A stretch of DNA of 64,000 bases, from positions 241,158,622 through 241,222,621 of the forward strand of contig NC_053039.3 of NCBI RefSeq assembly GCF_002575655.3. The letters are read 5' to 3'. Position 1 is the first letter of the stretch. Every line of letters begins with the position of its first letter. Source of the DNA: Aegilops tauschii subsp. strangulata. Taxonomy: Eukaryota; Streptophyta; Magnoliopsida; Poales; Poaceae. This document shows positions 10,094-21,867 of the stretch, piece after piece. The notes under the pieces are model-generated. The model made no database searches. It saw only the letters and a program-made list of their open reading frames with translations, and was not told where the DNA came from. The position numbers were made by a program, and so were the translations under genes.

Positions 10094-11676
10094 TGCTACT
10101 TCTTGAGCTTGCGTTGATTTTTACCTTGAAGAGGAAAGGGTGATGCAGCATAGTAGAGATAATTATTTCCCTCAGTTAAGAACCAAGGTATCAATCCAGT
10201 AGGAGAAATGTGCAAGTTCCTAATAGATGCACCTACACAAACAATCAAACACTTGCACCCAACGCGATAAAGGGGTTGTCAATCCCTTCACGGTCACTTA
10301 CAAAGGTGAGATCTGGTAGAGATAGATAAACTAAATAAAAGATAACTAAATATTTTTTGGTTTTTGGTTTATAGATCTGAAAATAAAAGATTGCAAAATA
10401 GTAGATCGGAAACAAATATGATGGAAAATAGACCCGAGGGCCATAGGTTTCACTAGAGGCTTCTCTCTTGAAGGCAAATAATACGGTGGGTGAACAAATT
10501 AATGTCGAGCAATTGATAGAAAAGCGCAAAGTTATGACGATATCCAAGGCAATGATTATGCATATAGGCATCACGTCCGTGTCAAGTAGACCGACTCCTG
10601 CCTCCATCTACTACTATTACTCCACACATCGAACGCTATCCAGCATGCATCTAGAGTAATAAGTTCATAAAGAACGGAGTAACGCCTTAAGTAAGAGGAC
10701 ATGATGTAGAGGAATAAACTCAAGCAATATGATGAAAACCCCATCTTTTTATCCTCGATGGTAACAATGCAATACGTGTCTCGCTACCCTACTTTGTCAC
10801 TGGGTGAAATCACGCAAGATCGAACCCAAAGCTAAGCACCTCTCCCATTGCAAGAAAAACCAATCTAGTTGGCCAAACCAAACCAATAATTCGAAGAGAA
10901 ATACAAAGATATCAAATCATGCATATAAGAATTCAGAGAAGATCAAATAATATTCGTAGATAAGCTGATCATAAATCCATAATTCATCGGATCTTGACAA
11001 ACACACCGCAAAAGAAGATTACATCGGATAGATCTCCAATAACATCAAGGAGAACATGGTATTGAGAATCAAAGAGAGAGAAGAAGCCATCTAGGTACTA
11101 GCTATGGACCCGTAGGTCTGTGGTAAACTACTCACGCTTCATCGGAAGGGCAATAGGGTTGATGTAGAAGCCCTCCGTGATCGAATCCCCCTCCAGCAGG
11201 ATGCCAGAAAAGGCCCCAAGATGGGATCTCACGGGAATAGAAGGTTGCGGCGGTGGAAAAGTATTTTCGTGGCTCCCCCTGAGGGTTTTAGTATATATGT
11301 GAATATATAGGATGAAGAGGTAGGTCAGAGGAGTCCCGAGGGGGGCACAAGGTAGGGGGGGCGCCCCCCCCCTAGGGCGCGCCCTCCACCCTTGCCCCTG
11401 ACTCGTGGATCTTTTGGTTTGGACTCCAAGTCCTCTGGGTGTCTTCTGGTCCAAGAAAAATCATCGCAAAAGTTTTATTCCGTTTGGACTCCGTTTGGTA
11501 TTTCTTTTCTGCGAAATTCAAAAACATGGAAAAACATAAACTGACACTGGGCTCTAGGTTAATAAGTTAGTCCCAAAAATAAAATAAAATAGCATAATAA
11601 TGCATATAAAACATCCAAAACAAATAATATAATAGCATGGAACAATAAAAAATTATAAATACTTGGAGACGTATCA
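10094..11676 (-). repeat. 3' LTR of the Sabrina-like element (1583 bp)
   Basis: It aligns with 16526-18093 along its whole length. Reading minus, it starts tgatacgtctccaagta at 11676 and ends aagtagca at 10094. A TATA-like ctatatattc lies at 11301-11310. Confidence 0.85.
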
Positions 11677-14493
11677 AGCATCCCCAAGCTTAATTCCTGC
11701 TCGTCCTCGAGTAGGTAAATGATAAAAATAGAATTTTGATGTGGAATGCTACCTAACATATTTATCCATGTAATTTTCTTCATTGTGGCATGAATGTTCA
11801 GATCCATAAGATTCAAAACAAAAGTTTAGTATTGACATAAAAACAATAATACCTCAAGCATACTAATAAAGCAATTATGTCTTCTCAAAATAACATGACC
11901 AAACAAAGTTATCCCTACAAAATCATATAGTCTGGCTATGCTCCATCTTCATCACACAAAGTATTAAATCATGCACAACCTCGATGACAAACCAAGCAAT
12001 TATTTCATACTTCTTATGTTCTCAAACTTTTTCAGCTTTCACGCAATACATGAGCGTGAGCCATGGATATAGCACTATATGTGGACTAGAATTTGGTTGT
12101 TGTGGAGAAGGCAAAAAGAAGGAGATAGTTTCACATCAACTAGGCATATCAAGGGGCTATGGAGATGCCCATTAACAGATATCCATGTGAGTGAGTAGGG
12201 ATTGCCATGCAATGGATGCACTATAGCTATAAGTTTATGAAAGCTCAAAAATAAGCTAAGTGGGTGTGCATCCAAGTCGCTTGCTCACGAAGACCTAGGG
12301 CAATTTGAGGAAGCCCATCATTGGAATATACAAGCCAAGTTCTATAATGAAAAATTCCCACTAGTATATGAAACTAATAACATAGGAGACTCTCTATCAT
12401 GAAGATCATGGTGCTACTTTGAAGCACAAGTATGGAAAAGGATAGTAACATTGCCCCTTCTCTCTTTTCTCTCATTTTTTTCATTTTTTTTCTCTTTTTT
12501 GTGTGGGCTTATTTGGCCTCTTTTATTTTTGCAAAGTCCGAAGGCCCATCCCAACTTGTGAGGGAATCATAGCTTCCATCATCCTTTCCTCACATGGGAC
12601 AATGCTCTAATAATGATGATCATCACACTTTTATTTACTTACAACTCAAGAATTATAACTCGAAACTTAGAACAAAATATGACTCTATATGAATGCCTCC
12701 AGCGGTGTTCTGGGATGTGAAATGATCTAGCGTAGCAAATGACATCAAAAAATGGACAAGCCATGTAAACATCATGCTAGCTATCTTACGATCATGCAAA
12801 GCAATATGACAATGATGGAGTGTGTCATAATAAAACTGAACAGTGGAAGTTGCATGGCAATATATCTCGGAATGGCTATGGAAATGCCATAATAGGTAGG
12901 TATGGTGGCTGTTTTGAGGAAGGTATAAGGTGCGTGTAAGGCACCGGCGAAAGTTGCGCGGTACTAGAGAGGCTAGCAATGGTGGAAGGGTGAGAGTGCG
13001 TATAATCCATGGACTCAACATTAGTCATAAAGAACTCACAAACTTATTGCAGAAATCTATTAGTCATTGAAACAAAGTACTACACGCATGCTCCTAGGGG
13101 GTTATATTGGTAGGAAAAGACCATCGCTCGTCCCCGACCGCCACTCATAAGGAAGACAATCAATAAATAAATCATGCTCCGACTTCATCACATAACGGTT
13201 CACCATACGTGCATGCTACGGGAATCACAAACTTTAACACAAGTATTTCTACCAATCCACAATTACTCACTAGCATGAATCTAATATCAACATCTTTATA
13301 TCTCAAAACAATCATAAAGAATCAAACTTCACATAGAATTCAATGCACTTTATACGAAAGTTTTTATTATATGCCTCTTGGATGCCCATCATACTAGGAC
13401 TAAATTCATAACCAATGAAAATTACCATGCTGTTTAGAGAGACGCTCAAAATAATATAAGTGAATCATGAGAGTTCAACAATTTCTATAAAATAAAGCCA
13501 CTGTCGTGCTCTAAAAAGATATAAGTGAAGCACTAGAGCAAAATTGCCTAGCTCAAAAGATATAAGTGAAGCACATAGAGTATTCTAATAAATCACGATT
13601 CATGCGTGTCCCTCTCAAAAGGTGTGTAAATAAAGGATGATTGTGACAAACTAAAAAGCAAAGACTCATATCATACAAGACGCTCCAAGCAAAACACATA
13701 TCATGTGGTGAATAAAAATATAGCCTCAAGTAAATTTACCGATAGACGAAGACGAAAGAGGGGATGCCATCCGGGGCATCCCCAAGCTTAGGCTCTTGGT
13801 TCTCCTTGAATATTACCTTGGGGTGCCTTGGTCGTCCCCAAGCTTAGGATCTTGCCACTCCTTATTGCATAGTCCATCAAATCTTCACCCAAAACTTGAA
13901 AACTTCAGAACACAAAACTCAACAGAAAACTCATGAGATCCGTTAGAATAAGAAAATAAAATCACCACTTTTGGTACTGCTGTGAACTCATTCTTTATTT
14001 ATATTGGTGTAATATCTACTGTACTCCAACTTATCCATGGTTCATACCCCCCGATACTACCCATAGATTCATCAAAATAAGCAAACAACACATAGAAAAC
14101 GGAATCTGTCAAAAACAGAACAGTCTGTAGAAATCTGTAAATCTCGAATACTTCTTTAACTCCAAAAATTCTGAGAAATTAGGACAACCTGGGAAATTTT
14201 TATATTAATCTTCTTCAAAAAGAATCAGTATTTTATCGCGCTTCTGTTAAAAACGAAAATTATTTTCCTGAGTGCAAAAATTTCTATTTTTCAGCAAGAT
14301 CAAATCAACTATCACCGTAAGCCATCTAAAAGGTCTTACTTGGCTCAAACAGTAATTGAAACATGAAAACACATCTAACCAGAGTCTAGATGAATTATTT
14401 ATTCAAAAACAGAAAATAAACATATTGGGTTGTCTCCCGACAAGCCCTTTTCTTTAAAGCCATTAAGCTAGGCATTGATAATTTTAATGATGC
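11677..14493 (-). other. Non-coding interior of the Sabrina-like element
   Basis: No credible ORF is present. Purine-rich copies of the tract related to aagcttggggat (read minus) occur at 11677-11692, next to the LTR, and again near 13778-13790 and 13834-13848. An internal duplication of the polypurine-type motif is thus shared with the WHAM-like element. A pyrimidine-rich simple stretch lies at 12455-12530. Confidence 0.6.
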
Positions 14494-15518
14494 TCACATG
14501 AAAGACAAGAATTGAAGCACGAAGAGAGCATCATAAAACACGTGACAAACACATCTAAGTCTAACATACTTCTTATGCATAGGCATTTTATAAGAAAACA
14601 ATTTGTCAAGGCAAGCAAAAACTAGCATATGCAAGGAAGAAGAATAAAACTTTGGCAATATAAGCATCAAGAGAGGTAATTTAGTAACATGAAGATTTCT
14701 ACAACCATATTTTCCTCTCTCATAATAATTGCATGTAGGATCATAATCAAATTCAACAATATAGCTATAACACAACATATTTCCTACATGATCCTCATGC
14801 ATGAAAAGTTGTCACTCTTCCAAAGTAGTGGGGTTATCATCAAATAAAGTCATGACCTTTTCAAACACACTTTTATCAAAAGCTTCATAAGATTGAACAT
14901 TATCCAAATATGTGGGATCTACAGTTGACACTCTTCCAAACCCACTTTCAGTATTATTGCAAACATTATTATCAATCTCATATTCATCTTGGGGCTTAAA
15001 TAAATTTTCAAGATTATAAGAAGAATCACCCAATCATGATCATTGCAACAAGTAGTGGACATAGCAAAACTAGCATCCCCAAGCCTAGGGTTTTGCATAT
15101 CATTAACACAATTGACATCAATAGAATTTATAATAATATCATTGCAATCATGATTTTCATTCAAGGAGCTATCGTGAATCACTTCATAAATTTCTACTTT
15201 CAACACTTCATCACAATTTTAAGATTCACGAATTTCAAGCAAAACCTCATAAAGATAATCTAGTGCACACAACTCATTAGCAATTGGTTCATCATAACTG
15301 GATCTCTTAAAAAGATTAGCAAGTGCATGAGGATCAATAAACTCTTTGCTTCTGATTTTCAATAAACACACAATTATACCAAGCAAACGAGCAAACAAAC
15401 CAAGTAAGACATAAGGGCAAACGAAAAGACAAACAAAAGAAGGGAGAATAAAAAGGCAAATCTTTTTGTATCTTTCTAAAAACGTTTTAGAAGTGGGGGA
15501 GAGGAAAATGAGAGGCAA
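14494..15518 (-). pseudogene. Conserved short ORF of the non-autonomous Sabrina-like family, decayed
   Basis: Read minus from 15518, a hydrophobic N-terminal segment is followed by a soluble part with ALANLFKRSSYDEPIAN. A TAA lies at 15221-15219. Then come NENHDCNDIIINSIDVN and a frameshift near 15030, followed by FKPQDEYEIDNN and VDPTYLDNVQSYEAF. A TGA near 14813 is followed, in the same frame, by YIVEFDYDPTCNYYERG and a cysteine-bearing end at 14494. I recognise this as sequence common in Triticeae repeats but know no function. It has no similarity to Gag or Pol that I can see. Two stops and one frameshift make this copy non-functional. Confidence 0.5.
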
Positions 15519-15533
15519 ATGGCAAATAATGTA

Positions 15534-16437
15534 GGGACATTTACATCTATGCCCTTAACTCGAACCCACTACTCAGTTTTGCCCCTAATTTTTCGGTATG
15601 CTCAGTTTTGCCCCTCCGCCGTTAGTTTCACTTATAGAAATGCCCTTCTCTGCCGTTACCGTCCGGTCAAAGGACTTTGACCGCCCTGAGAAAATAGCAA
15701 AAAAATCAAAAAAATTGGAACTTTGTGGGATCGAAGATACTCATGTCTGCAAGGCGTGTACACATTTTCATGCCGTTCGGACACCCTGGGAGCTCATGGC
15801 AAAGGAAAACATAAATTTTGTACACATGCGAACAGTAAATTCAAAAAAATAGAAAAAATATCAAAAAATATGAAATTTCGTGGGTCTGAAGATATTCACA
15901 TGCGCAAGATGTGTGCACGTTTTTGTTGTGTTTGGTCATCGTAGGAGCTCGTGGAGAAAAAAACAAATTTTATCTCAAAAAACTTTGAAAAAATGCACTA
16001 TTTTGTTTTTTTTCTCTAGAGCGCCTCGTACGTCATTTGATCACCAAAACTTGCAAGCACCTTGTGCACTCAAGCCTCTTTGACGCCAAATAAATTCAAT
16101 TTTTTTTGAACTTTTTTGCTTTTTTTTTTAATTTACTATTCATAGGCATAAATTAATTTTGTTTTCGTTTGCCATGAGCTCCCGGAGTGTCCAACCAACA
16201 CAAAAATGTGCACGCGCCTTGCGGAATGACTATCTTCGATCCCACCAAATTTCATATTTTTTTGATTTTTTTTGCTATTTTTTTGGATGGTCAAAGTACT
16301 TTGACCGGACGGTAACGGCGCAAAAGGGCATTTCTATAAGTGACACTAACGGCGGAGGGGCAAAACTGAGCATACCTGAAAATTAGGGGCAAAACTGAGT
16401 AGTGGGTTCGAGTTAGGGGAAGAACTGGAATTGGCCC
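15534..16437. mobile_element. Mutator-like foldback MITE, 904 bp, TSD aataatgta
   Basis: The first and last roughly 310 bases (15534-15850 and 16125-16437) are inverted copies: both contain ctactcagttttgcccct, the gttttgcccctccgccgtta block and a shared ggtcaaag..ctttgacc stretch. The element is flanked by an exact 9-bp duplication, aataatgta, at 15525-15533 and 16438-16446, typical of Mutator-like transposition. No transposase is encoded. A stretch of about 130 bases at 15718-15850 is loosely repeated at 15868-15990. Confidence 0.85.
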
Positions 16438-16497
16438 AATAATGTAATGCAAAAGATGAGAGTTTATGATGGGTACTTGGTAGGCTTGACATAGATC

Positions 16498-16514
16498 TCC
16501 CCGGAACGGCGCCA
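16498..16514 (-). other. Primer binding site of the Sabrina-like element
   Basis: On the minus strand the sequence tggcgccgttccgggga follows the right LTR. It differs by one base (missing g) from the tRNA-Asp-type site at 262-279. Confidence 0.75.
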
Positions 16515-16525
16515 TAAATTATTCC

Positions 16526-18093
16526 TGCTACTTCTTGAGCTTGCGTTGGTTTTTCCCTTGAAGAGGAAAGGGTGATGCAACACAGTAGAGATAAGTATTC
16601 CCTCAGTTAAGAACGAAGGTATCAATCCAGTAGGAGATCGAAACGCACAAGTCCCCAATAGATGCACCTACACAAACAATCAAACACTTGCACCCAACGC
16701 GATAAAGGGGTTGTCAATCCCTTCACGATCACTTGCAAAGGTGAGATCTGATAGGGATATATAAACTAAATAAAAGATAACTAAATACTTTTGGGTTTTT
16801 GGTTTATAGATCTGAAAATAAAAGATTGCAAAATAGTAGATCGGAAACAAATATGATGGAAAATAGACCTGGGGGCCATAGGTTCCACTAGTGGCTTCTG
16901 TCTTGAAGGCAAATAATACGGTGGGTGAACAAATTACTGTCGAGCAATTGATAGAAAAGCGTAAAGTTATGACGATATCCAAGGCAATGATTATGCATAT
17001 AGGCATCACGTCCGTGTCAAGTAGACCGACTCCTGCCTGCATCTACTACTATTACTCCACACATTGACCGCTATCCAACATGCATCTAGAGTATTAAGTT
17101 CATAAAGAACGGAATAACGCCTTAAGTAAGATTACATGATGTAGAGGAATAAACTCAAGCAATATGATGAAAACCCCATCTTTTAATCCTCGATGGCAAC
17201 AATGCAATACATGTCTCGCTACCCCTACTTTGTCACTGGGTGAAATCACGCAAGATTGAACCCAAAGCTAAGCACCTCTCCCATTGCAAGAAAAACCAAT
17301 CTAGTTGGCCAAACCAAACCGATAATTTGAAGAGAAATACAAAGATATCAAATCGTGCATATAAGAATTCAGAGAAGATTCAAATAATATTCATAGATAA
17401 GCTGATCATAAATCCACAATTCATCGGATCTCGATAAACACACCGCAAAAGAAGATTACATCGGATAGATCTCCAAGAACATCGAGGAGAACATGGTATT
17501 GAGAATCAAAGAGAGAGAAGAAGCCATCTAGCTACTCGCTATGGGCCCGTAGGTCTGTGGTAAACTACTCACGCTTCATTGGAAGGGCAATAGGATTGAT
17601 GTATAAGCCCTCTGTGATCGAATCCCCCTCTGGCAGGATGTCGGAAAAGGCCCCAAGATGGGATCTCACGGGAACAGAAGTTTGTGGCGATGGAAAAGTA
17701 TTTTCGTTGCCCCCTAAGGGTTTTGGAACATATGTGAATATATATAGGACAAAGAGGTAGGTCAGAAGAGTCCCGAGGGGGCACAAGGTTGGGGGCGCCC
17801 TCCACCCTTGCCGTCGCCCCGTGGCTCTTCTGGCTTGGACTCCAAGTCCTTTGGGTGTCTTCTAGTCCAAGAAAGATTATCGCGGAAGTTTTATTAAGTT
17901 TGGACTTCGTTTGGTATTCCTTTTCTGCGAAACTCAAAAACAAGGAAAAAACAGAAACTGGCACTTGGCTCTAGGTTAATAAGTTAGTCCCAAAAATAAT
18001 ATAAAATAGCATAATAATGCATATAAAACATCCAAAACAGGTAATATAATAGCTTGGAACAATAAAAATTATAGATACGTTGGAGACGTATCA
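16526..18093 (-). repeat. 5' LTR of the Sabrina-like element (1568 bp)
   Basis: It aligns with the left LTR. Reading minus, it starts tgatacgtctccaacgta at 18093. A TATA-like tatatatt lies near 17738-17747. Scattered substitutions and small gaps against the left copy suggest a moderate age. Confidence 0.85.
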
Positions 18094-18098
18094 CCCAA
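18094..18098. repeat. Target site duplication cccaa (right)
   Basis: Exact copy of 10089-10093. Confidence 0.9.
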
Positions 18099-18304
18099 CA
18101 AGAATCCTGCGGGCTATATTTAGCCCCTCGCTGGGCTAGGGCGTCCTTCAAAAGACCGGGGCCTCCCTTGGGACAGCATACACGCATCAATCTGGTATCC
18201 AGCCTCCCAGAGAGAGAAGGCCAAGACGGAGCTTGGAGGAGTATGGGAGCCCACCGAAGATCCCAGAGACCTCCCATGTGACCTCCGTCACGCTCGGGGA
18301 CTAC

Positions 18305-18753
18305 TTACGGTGCCCTGCACCGGGGGTGGCTCTCTCAACGGAGCCCAGCTCAACATCTACAAGGGACCCACTTGGCCCAATACAAGGAAGAAGCCCTAGG
18401 GAGAGCCAGAGACCTTCGTGTCCCCAAGGCTAAAGGCGGCGGCACCCCAGATCGCATCTACCACCATGTAAACCATAGACCTCCCTGCCTATATAAAGGA
18501 AGGTCAGGGACCCCTCTAGATCATCACCTCTCAGATAGGAAAACTCTCGGTAGCAATCTCATACACCATTGCAACCCCTCGCACAAGGTTCGCACGAGGT
18601 ATCCCTCCACATGAATAACAAGAACAAGCAGGATGTAGGGTGTTGCTCTCCGGAGGCCAAAACCTGGATAAACCCTTGGCGTGACCTCCAATCTGAGACT
18701 TCCAGCTGTGCTTGGACCCCTATTGAGGGATCGGACTATATTTTGCACCGTCA
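18305..18753 (+). repeat. Old Tat-like Gypsy LTR (449 bp)
   Basis: It starts (t)tacggtgc and ends gcaccgtca, preceded by the purine-rich gctcggggactac that usually precedes a 3' LTR. A TATA box (tatataaa) lies at 18490-18497 and a lower-GC R/U5-like tail with aacctggataaac follows. It resembles, with much divergence, the LTRs ending at 8573 and 28143. Confidence 0.65.
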
Positions 18754-19400
18754 GAGTCTTCCCGAAGAAAGCATTCACAAAAAGTGATTAAATTGGCGAT
18801 GTCTAGGAGCATTCGACGTTAGGTTATGTAGCTGATAGCCTTAGAAGAATAAGAGCCCGCCCACAAACCTGTGCAGCGGAAACCGGAGCCCCTGCCAAAG
18901 AATTCTTGATGTACAACCTGTTCACTCGCGGTTGGTACTGGTAGTGCCTCATCCTTCAGCGATCTCCACCCGTCGTTAGCAACGACTTCTCTGCGACCAG
19001 TGCCTTCATGTGATGACTGTGGGCGGCTGATGGGAACCCTTTCCCCATCGTCCTGTTGACCTCCCGCTTCTCCCCGTCACCTGCGGCAACCTTCTTCTTC
19101 CTCCACTCATTTGTGGTGGTAACTTGGGTCGTGCTCTGGTATCATGTCCGAAGACGACCTTGCTGTCCCTTGGCCATCTTGTTGGGCTTGAGGAGAAAGG
19201 GAGGAGTTTGTGTGCTGCAGCCTGCAGGTGTGTGATAATGGTGGCAGAGGTAGAAGGACAAAGCAGGTAGATCTAAGGCAGATGTTGGAGAAAGGGAGGG
19301 GCGCCCCTTTTTCCTCTTTATCAAGGAAAACCGAGGTGTCGGGCTTGACCATGCGACATGTGCCCCACCACCTCTGCAGTTTCTTATTTTGCGAGATGCA
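18754..19400 (-). pseudogene. Second, more decayed copy of the antisense ORF
   Basis: The minus strand at 18764-18950 translates, across several frames and stops, to pieces such as FFGRGSGF and LDIANLITFCECFL. These align with YFGRGLEF and LHIANLVIFCECYL of the antisense ORF at 9238-9633. The nucleotide sequences are also recognisably similar (gcattcacaaaaagtga versus gcactcacagaaaatga). Upstream (19000-19400) is GC-rich and no longer readable. It lies between two LTRs of the same layout and in the same relative orientation as the first copy. Confidence 0.55.
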
Positions 19401-19864
19401 GGGTGGGAATCTAGGCACGACCACCATGACGCACAGATCAATGCAAAACTGATGGGTGCCACAGCGGTCCTCCTGTCAAGTATGACAAGACTGGACGGGG
19501 TGGGCAAGTGACACCCCCATCTCAGGAGTGCATGATGTCATGCACTATCCTACAAGGCCATAACTCCATGGAGCCTCCCGAACCACGACATCTTGACACG
19601 CCCGAAGGCAGGTGAGCTCCGTTGATGGCAATGAGCTCTGAGGCTTCAACAAAATGGGAGCCCTAAATCCAGGAGGCCCCTGCTAACCATTTCAGAACCA
19701 TGAAGACAACGCTCGAGAGGCCACGCACGAGGCAGGCCTGAAAACCCCTTTTGAGCCGGGCTCCTAAGAGTAGGCCATGAGGATTAACAAAGACTAGAGG
19801 AGCCCGCTTGGTTTCTCCCTCTGAAGACCAGGGTACCACAACTCCAGAAATGCTCGAGGGCTAC
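19401..19864 (+). other. Non-coding region before the third old LTR
   Basis: No ORF is seen. The end, gctcgagggctac, matches the purine-rich signal before the LTR at 18305. Confidence 0.5.
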
Positions 19865-19947
19865 TGACGGTGCAATATACGAGGGGTGGCTACCCAGAAG
19901 GAGCCCGGCAGCAGGCCTACCTTGGGTTCCATGGGGCTCGGTGAAGG
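19865..19947 (+). repeat. Left part of the third Tat-like LTR (split by the CRM-like element)
   Basis: It starts tgacggtgcaatatacg. The rest is at 27788-28143, giving about 440 bases once the CRM-like element and one gaagg copy are removed, close to the 449 of the LTR at 18305. Confidence 0.6.
19943..19947. repeat. Target site duplication gaagg (left)
   Basis: Exact copy at 27783-27787 on the other side of the CRM-like element. Confidence 0.9.
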
Positions 19948-20868
19948 TGATAGAGGCAAAGGTGTCCCGATGTTTCGATGAGATGGTGGCTATCGTTTTC
20001 TGTGGGAGTCGACCTTGATGATCCGACTACGAACGTGCGAGACGTCGCGCGTTAGCAATCGCTAAACCAACTTCCGAGGGTTATTGACCACGCCGGAGCA
20101 CGATCAACCTGACCACGAGGGCCTGTTTCCTGCGAGCAAACGAAGAACAAGCAAGAAACTAAGATTGCAATCTGGACATTGCGAATATAAGTGGAAAGCT
20201 TTATTAATGAAGGTGGGGTTCTGTGACGCCTTGGTCTGGTCGTTGAACACAAACGAAGTACGCGAAGTTGCAGCTATGGCGAACTTTTAATCTAAACAAA
20301 ACCCAAAGTCTAAACGACGCCCTAAGGGCTGTATATATGGAGGAAGAGGGGGGAATTTCGTGGCCCTTGAGGAAGGGGTCCGAAAACAACCCTAACTCTT
20401 ATTTCCCCACACATACGGACTCTAAAAACAGCCTATACTTAAGTATTTCGAAATTACATGGGCCTGGCCCAATAATAAGGTGACGCATCACCTAGAATAG
20501 CCTCTGAACGAAATTTATGAAGTGGAATCTTGTATATTTCGTCCAAGGCTTCATGCAGTCATTATGGTGGCTTCAAAGTCCTGGAATCATCACTTGTAAC
20601 TCCGTTCTTGTTCCCCTTGCGCATGCCATCATCTCCATGCTTGAACTTGCTCCAAGGTTCATCTTTCTTGTCCAAGCTAGGCCCTTCATTTGTAAGCAAA
20701 ACAAATTTATCCAATTTAGGCAGCATCATATTCTCATGAACATTAGAATCGTTACCAAGAAACGAAAGTACCTGATAATTCAATTGGCGTGCGCGAGCTC
20801 TAGTAATTGGTCCAGTATGTATAGCAGCAGGGGCTGTGGATGTAACAATGGTATTGATGTCCTCATCA
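19948..20868 (-). repeat. 3' LTR of the CRM-like element (921 bp)
   Basis: Same length as 26862-27782, with scattered single-base differences. It contains the polyprotein C-terminus (to 20562) and a TATA-like stretch at 20331-20340. Confidence 0.9.
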
Positions 20869-20936
20869 TCCTCCCCTTCTTGAAATGAAGTCGTCCTCAA
20901 CGAAAGCTCATCTTCCTCTCCCAAATAAGGCTTCAA
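20562..20936 (-). CDS. pol: C-terminal tail of CRM-like polyprotein, ending inside the LTR
   Basis: This 124-residue frame starts [15 protein letters not shown] after the initial Met (not a real start, as the polyprotein enters by frameshift near 20975). It runs through an acidic stretch and the conserved [18 protein letters not shown] segment, the CR-type motif found at the C-terminus of CRM polyproteins. From 20868 down to the TGA at 20562 it lies in the 3' LTR. In the family this region is associated with targeting to centromeric chromatin; that it does so here is inference. The same stretch, without the upstream acidic part, is also present in the 5' LTR at 27782. Confidence 0.7.
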   Translation of the reverse strand: MKPYLGEEDELSLRTTSFQEGEDDEDINTIVTSTAPAAIHTGPITRARARQLNYQVLSFLGNDSNVHENMMLPKLDKFVLLTNEGPSLDKKDEPWSKFKHGDDGMRKGNKNGVTSDDSRTLKPP

Positions 20937-21867
20937 ATCTGCAATGTTAAAAGTGGGACTAACCCCAAAATCTGCAGGTAGCTCAATTTATATGCATTAT
21001 CATTTATTTTCTCTAACACCTTAAAAGGACCATCAGCACGTGGCATTAGCTTTGATTTGCGCAAATTAGGAAATCTATCCTTACGCAAATGTAACCAAAC
21101 AAGATCTCCAGGTGCAAACACAACATGTTTTCTACCCTTATCTCCAGCAAGTTTATATTTATCATTCATACGCTCAATGTCTTCCTTAGTTAACTCATGC
21201 ATTTTTAAAATCAATTCAGCACGTTCTTTAGCATCAAAATTAACCTTCTCCGAAGATGGAAGAGGTAACAAATCAATAGGTGCACGAGGTAGGAAACCAT
21301 ACACAATTTCAAAAGGGCACATCTTAGTAGTAAAATGCAATGAACGATTATAAGCAAATTCAATATCAGGCAAGCATTCTTCCCACATTTTCTTATTATT
21401 CTTCAAAACAGCTCTAAGCACAGTAGACAATGTTCTATTGACTACTTCAGTTTGTCCATCAGTTTGGGGGTGACAAGTAATACTAAAAAGCAGTTTAGTC
21501 CCCAACTTAGCCCATAAACATCTCCAAAAGTGGCTAAGAAATTTAGTATCACGATCTGAAACAATAGCATTTGGCACTCCATGCAAGCGAATAATTTCAT
21601 GAAAGAACAAATCAGCAACATTAACAGCTCGTCGCTTTTATGACATGGTATAAAGTGTGCCATTTTCGAGAATCTATCCACGACAACAAATATGCTATCC
21701 CTCCCCTTCTTTGTTCGAGGTAAACCTAAAACAAAATCCATAGATATATCCTCCCAAGGAACACTAGGTACAGGCAAAGGCATATATAAACCATGAGGAT
21801 TTAGTCGTGACTTAGCTTTTTGACATGTAGTGCAGCGAGCAACAAAACGCTCAACATCCCGTCTCAT
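20933..21867 (-). pseudogene. pol: CRM-like integrase core and GPF module, frameshifted
   Basis: The first frame (21867-21442) has the integrase start [19 protein letters not shown] and the first catalytic Asp region [17 protein letters not shown] frameshift near 21620 moves the sense to the frame 21610-20933, with [13 protein letters not shown] (second Asp), [15 protein letters not shown] (the Glu) and a C-terminal module with ADGPFKVL. Of the zinc-binding domain only the CTTCQK pair remains: its two histidines and everything before it are deleted, and sequence jumps straight from RT to here at about 21862. A second frameshift near 20975 leads to the LTR-encoded tail. Confidence 0.75.

Larger units (their letters stand above)
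10094..18093 (-). mobile_element. Sabrina-like Gypsy LTR retrotransposon, complete, non-autonomous
   Basis: This is an 8.0 kb element with two similar LTRs (10094-11676 and 16526-18093), a 5-bp target duplication (cccaa), a tRNA-Asp-type primer site inside the right LTR, and a purine-rich tract inside the left LTR. It therefore reads on the minus strand. The interior holds no gag, protease or pol; only a short decayed ORF is seen. It carries a Mutator-like MITE at 15534-16437. The LTR start tgatacgtctccaa and end aagtagca fit the Sabrina group as I remember it. Confidence 0.85.

Noticed and set aside
18305..19947. LTRs at 18305 and 19865 as the 5' and 3' LTR of one small element
   Set aside because: Both are preceded by a purine-rich 3'-LTR-type signal, no primer site follows the first, and they are too diverged to be a clear pair. 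An array of 3' ends is more likely.
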